DNA of 64,000 bases from Salimicrobium halophilum (GCF_900100295.1 NZ_FNEV01000001.1:62001-126000), one strand, 5' to 3'; shown: positions 47,810 to 59,600, numbered from the stretch's first letter. The notes: a model not told the origin generated them from the sequence alone. Program-made: numbers and translations.

Positions 47810-48949
47810 ATGCAAATAGCTTCAGCTTATATTCATATTCCGTTCTGTCAGCAGATTTGTCACTACTGCGATTTCGTGAAATTCTTCTATGATGATAAAG
47901 CCGCTGACGATTACCTCGAAGCGCTCGAAAAAGAAATGAAGGGATATGTACCAGGGGAAAAACAGAAAATGAAAACGATATATGTAGGCGGTGGAACTCC
48001 TACCGTTCTTCAGACCCATCAGTTGCAGCGTCTACTCGAAATGATCGATACCTATTTCGATGTCTCTGTATGTGAAGAGTATACATTCGAAGCGAATCCC
48101 GGGGACCTGGATCAGGAAAAAGCGGACCTGTTAGCCGAATACGGCGTCGACCGTATTTCTCTCGGGGTTCAGACATTCGATAATCAGCTTCTTGAGGACA
48201 TCGGACGAGTTCACCGAGAAGACGATGTTTACATCAACATTGAACGATTGCGACGGGCAGGGATCACCAATATAAGCATCGATCTTATGTATGGACTGCC
48301 TAACCAGTCTGTTGAACTTTTTGAAGAATCAGTCGATAAGGCGCTCAGTCTTGAGCTTCCCCACTATTCCTCTTATTCTCTTCAAATAGAACCGAAGACC
48401 GTGTTCCATCAAAGGTATAAGCGGGGAGAGCTTTCGAAACCGCCTGAAGATGAAGAGGTGGAGATGTATCATTTGTTGCAGCGTAAACTCAGGGAACAGG
48501 GGATCTATCATTATGAAATCAGTAATTTCTCGATGCCCGGTTATGAAAGTAAGCATAACCTGACTTATTGGGATAACGCTTATTACTATGGAATCGGTGC
48601 CGGAGCACATGGATACCTTCCCGGGAAAAGAACGATTAATATCAGGCCGCTCCCTGCTTATTTAAAGAAAGCGAACGAAGACGGTAAGCCGGTTTTGCAT
48701 GAAGAACCAGTGGAAGTAAAAGAAATGATGGAAGAGGAGATGTTCCTCGGTTTGAGAAAGATGGAAGGCGTATCGAAGCGTCGTTTCCTGGAGAAGTACG
48801 ACCGTGTCGTCGATGAAGTGTTTGATGGTGCTGTTGCCGAGTTAGCCGAAAAAGGACTTCTGTCTGATGAGAACGGTTATATCCGCCTTACAGAAAAAGG
48901 GAAATTATTCGGTAACGATGTATTCTCTTCCTTTCTTCTCGACTCCTGA
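47810..48949 (+). CDS. hemW: HemW, radical-SAM heme chaperone-like protein
   Basis: 379 residues. The radical-SAM cluster motif is FCQQICHYCDF near residue 14 (CxxxCxxC), followed by GGGTPTVL and FEANPGDLD. It lacks nothing obvious of the HemW family but the motif is that of HemW rather than true HemN (no extra upstream cysteine pattern CPSLCxFCxC). HemW proteins bind and transfer heme; older annotations call them coproporphyrinogen oxidase. Order lepA-hemW-hrcA matches B. subtilis. Confidence 0.93.
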   Translation: MQIASAYIHIPFCQQICHYCDFVKFFYDDKAADDYLEALEKEMKGYVPGEKQKMKTIYVGGGTPTVLQTHQLQRLLEMIDTYFDVSVCEEYTFEANPGDLDQEKADLLAEYGVDRISLGVQTFDNQLLEDIGRVHREDDVYINIERLRRAGITNISIDLMYGLPNQSVELFEESVDKALSLELPHYSSYSLQIEPKTVFHQRYKRGELSKPPEDEEVEMYHLLQRKLREQGIYHYEISNFSMPGYESKHNLTYWDNAYYYGIGAGAHGYLPGKRTINIRPLPAYLKKANEDGKPVLHEEPVEVKEMMEEEMFLGLRKMEGVSKRRFLEKYDRVVDEVFDGAVAELAEKGLLSDENGYIRLTEKGKLFGNDVFSSFLLDS

Positions 48950-48968
48950 ATTTTTCGCTGTTTATTCG

Positions 48969-48997
48969 TTGACATCGTCCAGACCTTTTGATAATTT
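48969..48997 (+). promoter_or_regulatory. Promoter of the hrcA-dnaK operon
   Basis: TTGACA at 48969-48974; best-spaced -10 is TAATTT at 48992-48997 (17 bp), with GATAAT two bases earlier as an alternative. It lies immediately before CIRCE. Confidence 0.75.
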
Positions 48998-49007
48998 TAT
49001 TATAGAT

Positions 49008-49034
49008 TTAGCACTCGGAGGATATGAGTGCTAA
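49008..49034 (+). promoter_or_regulatory. CIRCE operator
   Basis: TTAGCACTC, 9 bp, GAGTGCTAA: a perfect match to the HrcA operator, in the 5' untranslated part of hrcA. It makes the operon HrcA-controlled and heat inducible through GroE feedback. Confidence 0.98.
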
Positions 49035-49049
49035 CAGAGGTGATCATCG

Positions 49050-50072
49050 ATGCTAACGAATCGTCAACTGCAGATACTTAAAGTGATTATTGATGATTTC
49101 ATTCTGACGGCCCAACCTGTAGGGTCCCGCTATATTTCCAAAAAGGAGTCGGTCGATTTCAGCCCGGCAACGATAAGGAATGAAATGGCGGACCTTGAAG
49201 ATATGGGGTTTTTGGAGAAGACCCATTCCTCTTCCGGGCGAGTGCCGTCGGAGAAAGGGTATCGTTTTTATGTCGATCATTTGTTATCTCCTTCAGAGTT
49301 AAGCAGTAAGGAGAAAACGATTTTCGAAGAAACTTTCGGCAAGCGTGTGCTTGAATTCGAACAGGTCGTTGAAAAGTCAGCGGGAATATTGTCTGAGCTT
49401 ACGAGCTATACGTCGATCATTCTCGGACCTGAGGTTTTCGAAAACAAGTTGAAACAGCTTCAGATCACTCCTCTCACTGAGGAAGCAGCTGTTGCTGTTC
49501 TCGTGACGAATACCGGGCATGTGGAACACCGGGTGTTCAGCGTACCGGTGGAAATCAAGCCTTCAGATCTCGAGAAGATGGTGAATATCCTGAATGATCG
49601 TCTCCAGGGGATCGCTCTGATTGAATTGCCGAACCGGCTGAATGAAGAGATCTTCTCCTTACTTCGTGAACACGCAGAGCACTACAATGATGCTATCAAA
49701 TATCTGCGTTCGGCTCTCGTCAATGACAGACCTGCGAAGCTATATGTAGGTGGAAAGACGAACATGCTGATGCAACCGGAGTTCAGAGACATCGATAAAA
49801 TCAGATCGATCATGTCCATGATCGAGGACGAGAGGGATATAGCTAAGCTGTTGAAAACGAACGACCGGGGGATTCAGACGATGATCGGTCATGAGAATCC
49901 TTTCAATGCCCTGCAAAATTGCAGTATCATCACCGCGAATTATTACTTGGGAAATCAGCAAGTCGGTACTGTTGCACTTCTGGGGCCGACACGCATGGAA
50001 TACAATCGTGTCGTCGCTCTTGTTGAAGAATTGTCGAAGCACATGACAAAGACGTTCAAAGAATGGTACTGA
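49050..50072 (+). CDS. hrcA: Heat-inducible transcription repressor HrcA
   Basis: 340 residues with an N-terminal winged helix (TAQPVGSRYISKKESVDFS, SPATIRNEMADLEDMGFLEK) and a C-terminal GAF-like dimer domain (NYYLGNQQVGTVALLGPTRM near residue 300). Binds CIRCE. First gene of hrcA-grpE-dnaK-dnaJ. Confidence 0.97.
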   Translation: MLTNRQLQILKVIIDDFILTAQPVGSRYISKKESVDFSPATIRNEMADLEDMGFLEKTHSSSGRVPSEKGYRFYVDHLLSPSELSSKEKTIFEETFGKRVLEFEQVVEKSAGILSELTSYTSIILGPEVFENKLKQLQITPLTEEAAVAVLVTNTGHVEHRVFSVPVEIKPSDLEKMVNILNDRLQGIALIELPNRLNEEIFSLLREHAEHYNDAIKYLRSALVNDRPAKLYVGGKTNMLMQPEFRDIDKIRSIMSMIEDERDIAKLLKTNDRGIQTMIGHENPFNALQNCSIITANYYLGNQQVGTVALLGPTRMEYNRVVALVEELSKHMTKTFKEWY

Positions 50073-50170
50073 GCGGCCGGCAGCACAACTGCCATCCGCT
50101 TTCTTTTGTGCTTTTCCCTATATATGTTATATTCAGTAACGGTGATTAAGAGCCTCAGGAGGTGGACTTC

Positions 50171-50710
50171 ATGGCAGATGAAGAAAAAGATACAGACACA
50201 ATCATCGAAGAAGAGCAAGAACAGACTTCTGATGAAGAGAATGTGTCTGAAGAACAAGAACTGACAGAACTCGAAAAAGTCGAGCAGGAAAGAGATGAAG
50301 TGAAAGAGAAGTTGCTAAGACTTCAAGCGGATTTTGAGAATTTCCGCCGCAGAGTTCAAAAAGAGAAAGAGACGGATAGAAAGTATAAATCCCAGTCTCT
50401 TGCAGAAGAATTGATCCCTGTTCTCGACAATTTTGAGCGTGCGCTTCAGACAGAAGTGAAGGAAGAATCCGCTCAAGGGTTTGTCGATGGGATTAAAATG
50501 GTATATAACCAATTGTGGAGCGCCCTTGAAAAAGAGGGTGTGGAAGAAATAAGTGCCAAAGGGGAACCTTTCGATCCTCATGTGCATCAGGCTATGATGC
50601 AAGTCGAGGAAGAAGGGGTTGAATCGAATACGGTCACGGAAGTACTCCAGACAGGATACAAGTTGCATGACCGCGTAATTCGTCCTGCTATGGTTAAAGT
50701 AAATCAATAA
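50171..50710 (+). CDS. grpE: GrpE nucleotide-exchange factor
   Basis: 179 residues: very acidic N-terminus, a long coiled coil (RLQADFENFRRRVQKEKE near residue 55), then the beta-domain with AKGEPFDPHVHQAMMQVEEE near residue 138 and VIRPAMVKV at the end. ATG at 50171 follows AGGAGGTG by 7 nt. Exchange factor for DnaK. Confidence 0.96.
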   Translation: MADEEKDTDTIIEEEQEQTSDEENVSEEQELTELEKVEQERDEVKEKLLRLQADFENFRRRVQKEKETDRKYKSQSLAEELIPVLDNFERALQTEVKEESAQGFVDGIKMVYNQLWSALEKEGVEEISAKGEPFDPHVHQAMMQVEEEGVESNTVTEVLQTGYKLHDRVIRPAMVKVNQ

Positions 50711-52561
<1,851 letters not shown>

Positions 52562-52570
52562 ACCTTACCA

Positions 52571-52608
52571 AAAAGTCAAAGTCAAGACTTTCTTGACTTT
52601 GGCTTTTT
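52571..52608 (+). terminator. Intrinsic terminator after dnaK
   Basis: AAAGTCAAAGTCAAGA with TCTTGACTTTGGCTTT, mostly A-T rich, then T-run. It partly separates dnaJ (185 bp away) from the upstream genes. Confidence 0.85.
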
Positions 52609-52746
52609 CAACAAGATCATCTGTTGCACTTTTGGAGAAGATGGCTCGCACAGGGTGCGGGTTTTCTTTCGGGTACCTGATGTTGAACCGATAAAGGGTA
52701 CATGCCATAATGGGAAAGGTAACAGTGACCGGGAGAGTGATGATTT

Positions 52747-53865
52747 TTGAGTAAACGAGATTACTATGAGGTGCTGGGGTTATCTCAGGACGCCTCGAAA
52801 CAGGATATCAAGAAAGCTTATCGTAAACTTGCCAGGCAATATCACCCTGACGTAAGTGAAGAAGAGAATGCGCAGGAGAAATTCAAAGAAGTCAAAGAAG
52901 CATATGAAACGCTGAGTGATGACCAGAAGCGTGCCCAGTACGACCAGTTCGGCCATGATGGCCCTAATATGGGTGGCGGTTTCGGTGGAGCCGAAGACTT
53001 CGGTGGCTTCAGTGATATTTTCGATATGTTCTTCGGTGGCGGTGGCCGTCGCAGAGACCCGAATGCACCTAGGCGCGGGAACGACCTTCAGTATTCGATG
53101 GTGCTCGATTTCGAAGAAGCTGTCTTCGGTAAGAGTACGGATATCGAAATACCACAGGAAGAAGAATGTGAGACGTGTGACGGTTCCGGTGCGAAACCAG
53201 GCACATCCCCTGAAACTTGTCCGCACTGTCAGGGTGCTGGGCAGATCAACCAGGAACAGAATACACCGTTCGGCAGAGTCGTTAACAGACGTGTCTGCCA
53301 CCACTGTCAAGGTTCCGGGAAGATCATCAAAGACAAATGTGATACGTGTGGCGGTAATGGCCGAGTAACGAAGACCAAGACGATCCATGTGGACATTCCG
53401 GCCGGTATCGACGAAGGTCAGCAGATCCGTATCCCTGGAAAAGGGGAAGCGGGAGTGAACGGGGGTCCTGCAGGGGATCTGTACGTTGTCATTCAGGTGA
53501 AACGACACGAATTCTATGAACGCGAAGGCGATCATATCTTCTGTGAAGTACCTCTCACTTTCGCACAGGCAGCACTCGGAGATGAAATCGAAGTGCCTAC
53601 CCTTCATGGCAAAGTGAAACTGAAAATACCTGCTGGTACTCAGACCGGTAAGACGTTCCGTCTGAAAGATAAAGGAGTACCGAATGTTCACGGTCGCGGT
53701 CACGGAGACCAGCACGTGAAGATCCGCGTCGTAACTCCGAAGAACCTTACCGACCGCCAGAAAGAACTTCTGAGAGAGTTCAATGAAATCAGCGGACATG
53801 AATCGGCTGAAGAACAGCACGGCGGATTTTTTGAACGCATGAAGCGCGCTTTCAAAGGGGAATAG
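52747..53865 (+). CDS. dnaJ: Chaperone DnaJ (Hsp40)
   Basis: 372 residues starting [15 protein letters not shown] from a TTG codon with GGGAGAG upstream. J-domain with HPD in YHPDVSEEE near residue 33, Gly/Phe-rich linker, four zinc repeats ([32 protein letters not shown]) and the C-terminal substrate domain. Co-chaperone that stimulates DnaK. Confidence 0.97.
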   Translation: MSKRDYYEVLGLSQDASKQDIKKAYRKLARQYHPDVSEEENAQEKFKEVKEAYETLSDDQKRAQYDQFGHDGPNMGGGFGGAEDFGGFSDIFDMFFGGGGRRRDPNAPRRGNDLQYSMVLDFEEAVFGKSTDIEIPQEEECETCDGSGAKPGTSPETCPHCQGAGQINQEQNTPFGRVVNRRVCHHCQGSGKIIKDKCDTCGGNGRVTKTKTIHVDIPAGIDEGQQIRIPGKGEAGVNGGPAGDLYVVIQVKRHEFYEREGDHIFCEVPLTFAQAALGDEIEVPTLHGKVKLKIPAGTQTGKTFRLKDKGVPNVHGRGHGDQHVKIRVVTPKNLTDRQKELLREFNEISGHESAEEQHGGFFERMKRAFKGE

Positions 53866-53906
53866 ATTTGCATAATGGAATGCTCGGTGTAGAATGGAGA
53901 GAGTAT

Positions 53907-53941
53907 ATGCTCTTTTCGTTTACACGGAGCATTTTATTTTT
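53907..53941 (+). terminator. Possible terminator after dnaJ
   Basis: ATGCTC (53907-53912) and GAGCAT (53927-53932) followed by a T-rich run; short stem and large loop, so weak. Confidence 0.5.
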
Positions 53942-53969
53942 ATCAAAATAAAAAAGTGAGTGAATTGTC

Positions 53970-54908
53970 ATGAAATGGTCTGAAATCAGTGTACACACGA
54001 CGAATGAAGCGATCGAACCGATCTCGAACATACTGCACGAATCCGGGGCGAGTGGTGTCGTCATCGAAGATCCGTCTGATCTGGAACGGATGGAAGCGAG
54101 ATTCGGCGAAATTTACGACCTGGACCCTTCGAACTATCCGGATGAAGGCGTCATCGTGAAAGCGTACTTACCTCAAAACAGTTTTCTCAGTGAAACGGTG
54201 GAAGAGATCAAGGGGTCTATCTCCTCCCTTGTCCAATACGGGATCGATATCGGCAAGAACGACGTAACGCTTTCTGAAATCCATGAAGAAGACTGGGCAA
54301 CGGCGTGGAAGAAATATTATAAGCCCGTGAAGATTTCCGAGAAGGTGACGATAGCCCCGACGTGGGAAGACTATCAACCTGTATCCACGGATGAGATCAT
54401 TATTGAAATGGACCCGGGGATGGCATTCGGTACAGGAACACATCCTACTACCGTCCTCAGTATCCAGGCGCTCGAACGATTTGTCCGTGACGGTGATGTC
54501 GTACTTGATGTAGGGACAGGTTCCGGCATATTGAGTGTAGGTTCCATTCTTCTGGGGGCTAAGCAGGCATATGCCTATGATCTCGATGACGTCGCTGTAG
54601 TAAGCGCGAAGAATAATGCAGCATTGAACAAAGTGGAAGACAGAGTCGAAGCCAAACAGAACGATCTATTAAAGGGAGTAACCCATGAATCTGATGTGAT
54701 CGTAGCGAATATTTTAGCGGAGATCATCGTCAAATTCCCGGAAGATGCCTTTTCGTTGTTGAAACCTGGAGGATACTTTATCACTTCCGGTATCATCGAA
54801 GGAAAAAAAGAACTCGTTCGGGAAAGTTTACTCGAAGCGGGATTCGAAATAATCGAAACGAACAAAATGGAAGATTGGATCTCCTTCACAGCGAGACGTC
54901 CGGAATAG
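53970..54908 (+). CDS. prmA: Ribosomal protein L11 methyltransferase
   Basis: 312 residues. N-terminal substrate domain (MKWSEISVHTTNEAIEPISN) and methyltransferase domain with motif I VLDVGTGSGILSVG near residue 175; MDPGMAFGTGTHPTT near residue 148 is the PrmA signature; VANILAEII supplies the NxxA motif. Follows dnaJ as in B. subtilis (yqeT). Confidence 0.95.
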   Translation: MKWSEISVHTTNEAIEPISNILHESGASGVVIEDPSDLERMEARFGEIYDLDPSNYPDEGVIVKAYLPQNSFLSETVEEIKGSISSLVQYGIDIGKNDVTLSEIHEEDWATAWKKYYKPVKISEKVTIAPTWEDYQPVSTDEIIIEMDPGMAFGTGTHPTTVLSIQALERFVRDGDVVLDVGTGSGILSVGSILLGAKQAYAYDLDDVAVVSAKNNAALNKVEDRVEAKQNDLLKGVTHESDVIVANILAEIIVKFPEDAFSLLKPGGYFITSGIIEGKKELVRESLLEAGFEIIETNKMEDWISFTARRPE

Positions 54909-54920
54909 GAGCTGAGCCAT

Positions 54921-55664
54921 ATGCAGAGATATTTCGTTCAGGAATCCCACTGGCAGGAGAACAAGGTAACCATAACAGAAGAAGATGCTCATCATATAAA
55001 AAAAGTGATGAGAATGACAGAAGGGGATTCTTTGATAGCCGTACATCCCGAGGGAAAAGCTTATAAGGTATCAATCGAATCTGTAGGGGAAAGTATCATC
55101 TGTGTTGTCCGGGAGGAAATTACCGATAACAAAGAGCTTCCCCAACAAGTGACAGTCGTGCAGGCTATCGGTAAAGCGGATAAGGTGGAATGGGTTATCC
55201 AAAAAGCCACAGAACTCGGGGTTTCCCGGATCATTCCATTTCAAGCCACCCGTTCGGTAGCGAAATGGGATCATAAAAAGCAGGACAAAAAGGTTGCCAG
55301 ATTCGAAAAAATAGCCAAAGAAGCTGCGGAGCAGTCCGAAAGGGTGAAGGTCCCTCACGTTCATCGCGTACTTTCCCTGCAAGAGGTGATTGAAGAAACG
55401 AAGGACTACGACTTCCGTGTATTTGCTTATGAGAATGAAGTGCGAAATGGGGCGAACCGAAAACTTTCCGAACATATCAAAGAGATGACGCCAGGAACAG
55501 AAGTGTGTGTAATCATCGGCCCGGAGGGAGGCTTTTCCCCTGAAGAGGCAGACGAACTCTATCAGTCGGGCTTCACTTCAGTGAGACTCGGAAAACGTAT
55601 TTTGCGTATGGAGACAGCTCCTTTGTATTTTCTGTCTGCTTTATCTTATGAATGGGAAGAATAA
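54921..55664 (+). CDS. rsmE: 16S rRNA m3U1498 methyltransferase
   Basis: 247 residues of the SPOUT (knotted) class: EEDAHHIKKVMRMTEGD near residue 22, and the knot motifs IIGPEGGFSPEEADEL near residue 195 and RLGKRILRMETAPLY near residue 220. Twelve bp after prmA with GGAGCTGAG upstream. Confidence 0.95.
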   Translation: MQRYFVQESHWQENKVTITEEDAHHIKKVMRMTEGDSLIAVHPEGKAYKVSIESVGESIICVVREEITDNKELPQQVTVVQAIGKADKVEWVIQKATELGVSRIIPFQATRSVAKWDHKKQDKKVARFEKIAKEAAEQSERVKVPHVHRVLSLQEVIEETKDYDFRVFAYENEVRNGANRKLSEHIKEMTPGTEVCVIIGPEGGFSPEEADELYQSGFTSVRLGKRILRMETAPLYFLSALSYEWEE

Positions 55665-55741
55665 GAAAACGCTTTTCTTTTTATGGAATAACCTTTATGA
55701 TAGAGATAGATGTACGAACAAGTAGGAAAGGGAGATGAATG

Positions 55742-56410
55742 ATGACTGTATCAGCAAAAATGATCGACCATACGCAATTGAAACCGGAGACGACGAAAGA
55801 TAAGATTACGACCGTTTGTGAAGAAGCGAAAGAGCATGGATTTGCTTCCGTGTGCGTAAATCCTCATTGGGTATCTTATTGCAATGAACTGCTGAAAGAC
55901 ACAGATGTGATGGTATGTACTGTAATCGGTTTTCCTCTGGGAGCTACAGCTACAGACGTAAAGGTTTATGAAACGAAGCAAGCGATCGACAACGGAGCCG
56001 AAGAAGTCGATATGGTGATCAATATCGGTGAATTGAAGAGCGGAAACCACAGTGTCGTCGAAGAAGATATCAAGGCTGTTGTCCAAGCTGCTGAAGAGAA
56101 AGCCGCTGTGAAAGTGATTATCGAAACGTCCCTTCTCGAAAAGGATGAAAAAGTGAAAGCATGTGAATTGGCTAAAAAAGCCGGTGCGGATTTCGTGAAG
56201 ACATCTACCGGATTCTCCGGCGGAGGTGCTACCGTCGAAGATATCTCTTTGATGCGTGAAACTGTCGGACCGGAGATGGGCGTGAAAGCTTCCGGCGGGG
56301 TACGTGATTATGAGGGTGCCAAGGCGATGATGGATGCCGGGGCGACAAGAATCGGCGCAAGTTCCGGCATTGCCATCATTCAAGGGAAGCAAGGTTCTTC
56401 TGATTATTAA
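55742..56410 (+). CDS. deoC: Deoxyribose-phosphate aldolase
   Basis: 222-223 residues; splits deoxyribose-5-phosphate to glyceraldehyde-3-phosphate and acetaldehyde. Short DeoC form with [11 protein letters not shown] at the N-terminus, the Schiff-base lysine in [10 protein letters not shown] near residue 150, and [12 protein letters not shown] near residue 180. Two adjacent ATG codons; the second (55742) is 7 nt from GGGAG. In B. subtilis this slot (after rsmE, before rpsU) holds mtaB, so the position is unusual relative to that reference. Confidence 0.95.
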   Translation: MTVSAKMIDHTQLKPETTKDKITTVCEEAKEHGFASVCVNPHWVSYCNELLKDTDVMVCTVIGFPLGATATDVKVYETKQAIDNGAEEVDMVINIGELKSGNHSVVEEDIKAVVQAAEEKAAVKVIIETSLLEKDEKVKACELAKKAGADFVKTSTGFSGGGATVEDISLMRETVGPEMGVKASGGVRDYEGAKAMMDAGATRIGASSGIAIIQGKQGSSDY

Positions 56411-56422
56411 GCGAGGAACTTG

Positions 56423-56451
56423 TTGACCTGTTTGTTTTAGTGTAATATAAT
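56423..56451 (+). promoter_or_regulatory. Sigma-A promoter of rpsU
   Basis: TTGACC at 56423-56428, 17 bp, TATAAT at 56446-56451. Confidence 0.88.
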
Positions 56452-56458
56452 TGTCAAG

Positions 56459-56479
56459 GATATGGACTTGTCCCATATC
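56459..56479 (+). promoter_or_regulatory. Hairpin at the 5' end of the rpsU leader
   Basis: GATATGG (56459-56465) and CCATATC (56473-56479), 7-nt loop, starting 8 bp after the -10 box, so it would form the very 5' end of the transcript. Possible RNA-stabilising or control element; no T-run, so not a terminator. Confidence 0.6.
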
Positions 56480-56518
56480 TGGATCTAGTTTTGTTTGTTT
56501 CGGAGGGAGGGAAGTAGT

Positions 56519-56692
56519 ATGTCTAAGACCACTCGCGTACGTAAGAACGAATCCTTGGAGGACGCACTGCGTCGTTTCAAGAAAGACGTATCCAAAAGCG
56601 GTACTCTAGCTGAAGCTCGTAAACGTGAATTTTACGATAAGCCAAGCGTTCGTCGTAAGAAAAAATCCGAGGCAGCCAGAAAGCGCAAGTAA
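56519..56692 (+). CDS. rpsU: 30S ribosomal protein S21
   Basis: 57 residues: [20 protein letters not shown] at the start and a Lys/Arg-rich tail [13 protein letters not shown]. Start at 56519, after GGAGGGAGG. Bound near the anti-Shine-Dalgarno of 16S rRNA. Followed after 29 bp by yqeY. Confidence 0.97.
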   Translation: MSKTTRVRKNESLEDALRRFKKDVSKSGTLAEARKREFYDKPSVRRKKKSEAARKRK

Positions 56693-56721
56693 GTGTTCTG
56701 TGAAGAGGGTGTAGAGATAAG

Positions 56722-57168
56722 ATGACTATTTCTGAACGTCTTACAGAGGACATGAAAGTCGCTATGAAAGCCAAGGATAAAAAAAGACTTGGTGTCATTC
56801 GCATGGTACGTTCATCCATGCAGAATGAAGCGATCAAACTCGGTAAGAATGAGTTAACTGAAGAAGAAGAACTGACAGTTTTATCACGTGAGGTAAAACA
56901 AAGGAAAGATTCCCTCCAAGAATTTAAACAAGCTGGTCGGGATGACCTTGTAAGTGATCTTCAAGAAGAAATTACTATTCTAAATGACTATTTGCCAAAG
57001 CAGTTGACTGACCAGGAGTTGGAGGCAATCGTCTCTGAAACTATCAGCGAAGTCGGTGCTTCCGGTAAGAGTGACATGGGGAAAGTGATGTCTGCTGTTA
57101 TGCCTAAAGTAAAAGGCCAAGCAGATGGTTCCGCAGTCAATAAAGAAGTTATGAAGCAATTATCATAA
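56722..57168 (+). CDS. yqeY: GatB/YqeY domain protein
   Basis: 148 residues: helical N-terminus ([20 protein letters not shown]) and the tRNA-binding-like GatB/YqeY domain with [14 protein letters not shown] near residue 90 and [20 protein letters not shown] near residue 115. Stand-alone YqeY proteins are thought to act in amidation of tRNA-bound Glu or Asp; not shown for bacilli. Follows rpsU as in many bacteria. Confidence 0.93.
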   Translation: MTISERLTEDMKVAMKAKDKKRLGVIRMVRSSMQNEAIKLGKNELTEEEELTVLSREVKQRKDSLQEFKQAGRDDLVSDLQEEITILNDYLPKQLTDQELEAIVSETISEVGASGKSDMGKVMSAVMPKVKGQADGSAVNKEVMKQLS

Positions 57169-57171
57169 ACG

Positions 57172-57207
57172 AAAAAGGCCTCTCTTTGTCTGAGGGGTCT
57201 TTTTTTA
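57172..57207 (+). terminator. Intrinsic terminator after yqeY
   Basis: AAAGGCCTC with GAGGGGTCTTT (one mismatch) and T7. Confidence 0.85.
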
Positions 57208-57215
57208 TAAAATTA

Positions 57216-57242
57216 TTGAAACGTTTTCTTTTGTACATACGT
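57216..57242 (+). promoter_or_regulatory. Sigma-W-type promoter of nfeD-floA-yqfB
   Basis: TGAAAC at 57216-57221 followed by GTTTT, 17-bp spacer, CGTA at 57239-57242. This matches the ECF sigma-W pattern (TGAAAC, about 16-17, CGTA). B. subtilis yqeZ-yqfAB is a known sigma-W operon. Confidence 0.78.
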
Positions 57243-57276
57243 AATACAAGCAGGTGAAAAGGGAAGGAGGGAGAAG

Positions 57277-58611
57277 ATGACGAAGAAATGGAAACGGGTG
57301 ATGATGGTTCTTCCATTTCTGTGTTTATTATTATCATTACTACCTTCTACGAGTGAAGCGGCAGGGGAAGTATATGTCGTCCCGGTTGAAGAGACGGTGG
57401 AGAGAGGGATGTCTTCCTTTATAGATAGAGCGATCACGGAGGCGGAAGAGGCGGGTGCCTCTCAGCTGATTTTCGAAATCGATACCCCGGGAGGTCGTGT
57501 GGATGCTGCAAACGAGATAGGGGAATACTTGACCAATACAGATATTCCTACAGCTGCTTACGTTACGAGTCGCGCATACTCTGCCGGGTCTTACATTGCT
57601 CTGAATATGGATAAGATCTACATGAAGTCCCAGGCTACTATGGGAGCTTCCGGAGTCATAAACTCGGATGGTACGGCAGCTGACAAGAAAGCGCAGTCGG
57701 CCTGGATTTCAGCCATGACAGCAGCCGCCGAGAATAATGGAAGAGACCCTTTGTATGCCAGAGCTATGGCTGATAGCAGTGTCGACTTACCTGAATTCGG
57801 GGCCCCTGAAGGTGAGTTTCTGACGCTCACCCCTCAGGAGGCGGAAGAAGTCGGTTATTCGGACGGAACATTGGAAAACACAGAAGCTGTTGTCGAGGAG
57901 CTGGGATTCGACACGTCGGCGATTAAAAGAGTCGATCCGACATTCACGGAAAACCTTGCCAGATTCCTTACAAACCCTGCAGTCGTTCCGATTCTGCTAT
58001 CACTGGCGAGCCTTGGTCTTGTGGCGGAATTGTATACGCCAGGGTTCGGATTGCCCGGTCTGACGGGGATCGTTTCCTTGCTGTTATTCTTTTATGGTCA
58101 TGTTATTGCCGGATTGGCAGGCTTCGAAGCGATTATCCTTCTCGTTGTAGGAGTGGGGCTGATTATCGCCGAGTTCTTCCTGCCGGGAGGAATCGCCGGT
58201 ATAGCAGGTGCAGTCGCCATTGTGGCATCTCTTCTGATGTCCGGGCAGGATGTGGGCTACATGGCTTTCAGTATCGGTATTGCTCTTCTCGTTACGATTG
58301 TAGCCTCTGTGCTCCTTTTCAAATTTGTCGGATTTCAAAATGGATTCTTCAAAAAGATCATTCTCAGTGATTCGACGAATACTTCGGAAGGGTATGTTTC
58401 CTCCAAGTCACGCCTTGACCTTATAGGGCAAGAAGGAAAGAGTATTACGCCACTTCGTCCGTCAGGCAGTGGAATATTCGGTGAGGAAAAACTGGATGTA
58501 GTCACTGAAGGAAGTTTTATACAGGTGAATGAACCTGTGAAAGTCGTGAAAGTGGAAGGGTCAAGAATTGTAGTACGTAAAGTTGAAAACCAAGAGGAGG
58601 AAGAAGTATGA
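57277..58611 (+). CDS. yqeZ: NfeD-type membrane serine protease (YqeZ)
   Basis: 444 residues: signal peptide (about 1-29), ClpP-class serine protease domain with [13 protein letters not shown] near residue 67 and [13 protein letters not shown] near residue 98 (catalytic Ser), about four membrane helices, and a C-terminal NfeD OB-fold ([16 protein letters not shown] near residue 387). NfeD proteins pair with SPFH proteins; floA follows with a 4-bp overlap. GGAAGGAGGG precedes the ATG. Confidence 0.93.
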   Translation: MTKKWKRVMMVLPFLCLLLSLLPSTSEAAGEVYVVPVEETVERGMSSFIDRAITEAEEAGASQLIFEIDTPGGRVDAANEIGEYLTNTDIPTAAYVTSRAYSAGSYIALNMDKIYMKSQATMGASGVINSDGTAADKKAQSAWISAMTAAAENNGRDPLYARAMADSSVDLPEFGAPEGEFLTLTPQEAEEVGYSDGTLENTEAVVEELGFDTSAIKRVDPTFTENLARFLTNPAVVPILLSLASLGLVAELYTPGFGLPGLTGIVSLLLFFYGHVIAGLAGFEAIILLVVGVGLIIAEFFLPGGIAGIAGAVAIVASLLMSGQDVGYMAFSIGIALLVTIVASVLLFKFVGFQNGFFKKIILSDSTNTSEGYVSSKSRLDLIGQEGKSITPLRPSGSGIFGEEKLDVVTEGSFIQVNEPVKVVKVEGSRIVVRKVENQEEEEV

Positions 58612-59600
58612 CATTACAGGAACTAATGCCGCTCATCATTGTCGGTATCATTATCATTGCACTCGCAGTGCTGTTCACCTTCATCCCGGTGATGCTTTGG
58701 ATCAGTGCATTGGCAGCGGGTGTCAAGATCAGCATTTTCACGCTTGTAGGTATGAGGTTACGAAGAGTCATTCCGTCTCGTGTCATTAATCCACTGATCA
58801 AGGCACACAAGGCTGGACTTACAATCAACACGAATCAGTTGGAGAGCCACTACCTCGCAGGAGGGAACGTCGACAGGGTGGTCAACGCTTTGATTGCGGC
58901 ACACCGGGCGAATATCGAACTCAGTTTCGAACGGTGCGCAGCGATCGATCTTGCCGGGCGTGACGTACTCGAAGCTGTACAGATGAGTGTTAACCCTAAA
59001 GTCATTGAAACACCATTTATCGCAGGTGTGGCTATGGATGGTATCGAAGTGAAAGCGAAAGCAAGAATCACGGTCCGTGCAAACATCGATCGCCTTGTAG
59101 GTGGTGCGGGAGAAGATACGATCATCGCCCGTGTAGGCGAAGGAATCGTGTCTACGATCGGTTCGAGCGAGAATCACAACAAAGTGCTTGAGAATCCCGA
59201 TCTTATTTCGAAAAACGTCCTTGGTAAAGGATTGGATGCAGGTACCGCTTTCGAGATTCTGTCCATCGATATTGCAGACATCGACATCGGCAAAAACATC
59301 GGCGCTATCCTGCAGACAGATCAGGCAGAAGCCGACAAGAACATCGCACAGGCAAAAGCGGAAGAACGAAGAGCGATGGCCATTGCCCAAGAGCAGGAAA
59401 TGCGCGCACGCGTTCAGGAAATGCAGGCGAAAGTTGTCGAAGCGGAAGCCGAAGTTCCTCAAGCTCTCGCGGAAGCTCTTCGCTCCGGAAAAATGGGTGT
59501 TATGGACTACATGAATTATCAGAACATCGATGCCGATACCGATATGAGAAAAACGTTAGGCACTACGGGAGATGCAGATGAGGAAGAGAACGAGAAATAG
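58608..59600 (+). CDS. floA: Flotillin-like protein FloA
   Basis: 330 residues. N-terminal membrane hairpin (about residues 7-45), SPFH domain ([20 protein letters not shown] near residue 118), an Ala/Glu-rich coiled coil ([20 protein letters not shown] near residue 255) and the conserved [20 protein letters not shown] end. Organises membrane microdomains and fluidity. In operon with NfeD and YqfB under a sigma-W-type promoter. Confidence 0.96.
   Translation: MTLQELMPLIIVGIIIIALAVLFTFIPVMLWISALAAGVKISIFTLVGMRLRRVIPSRVINPLIKAHKAGLTINTNQLESHYLAGGNVDRVVNALIAAHRANIELSFERCAAIDLAGRDVLEAVQMSVNPKVIETPFIAGVAMDGIEVKAKARITVRANIDRLVGGAGEDTIIARVGEGIVSTIGSSENHNKVLENPDLISKNVLGKGLDAGTAFEILSIDIADIDIGKNIGAILQTDQAEADKNIAQAKAEERRAMAIAQEQEMRARVQEMQAKVVEAEAEVPQALAEALRSGKMGVMDYMNYQNIDADTDMRKTLGTTGDADEEENEK

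Noticed and set aside
52780-53820. 346-codon minus-strand open frame inside dnaJ
   Set aside because: Antisense shadow of dnaJ, low-complexity Thr/Phe/Ile-rich translation with no motif.
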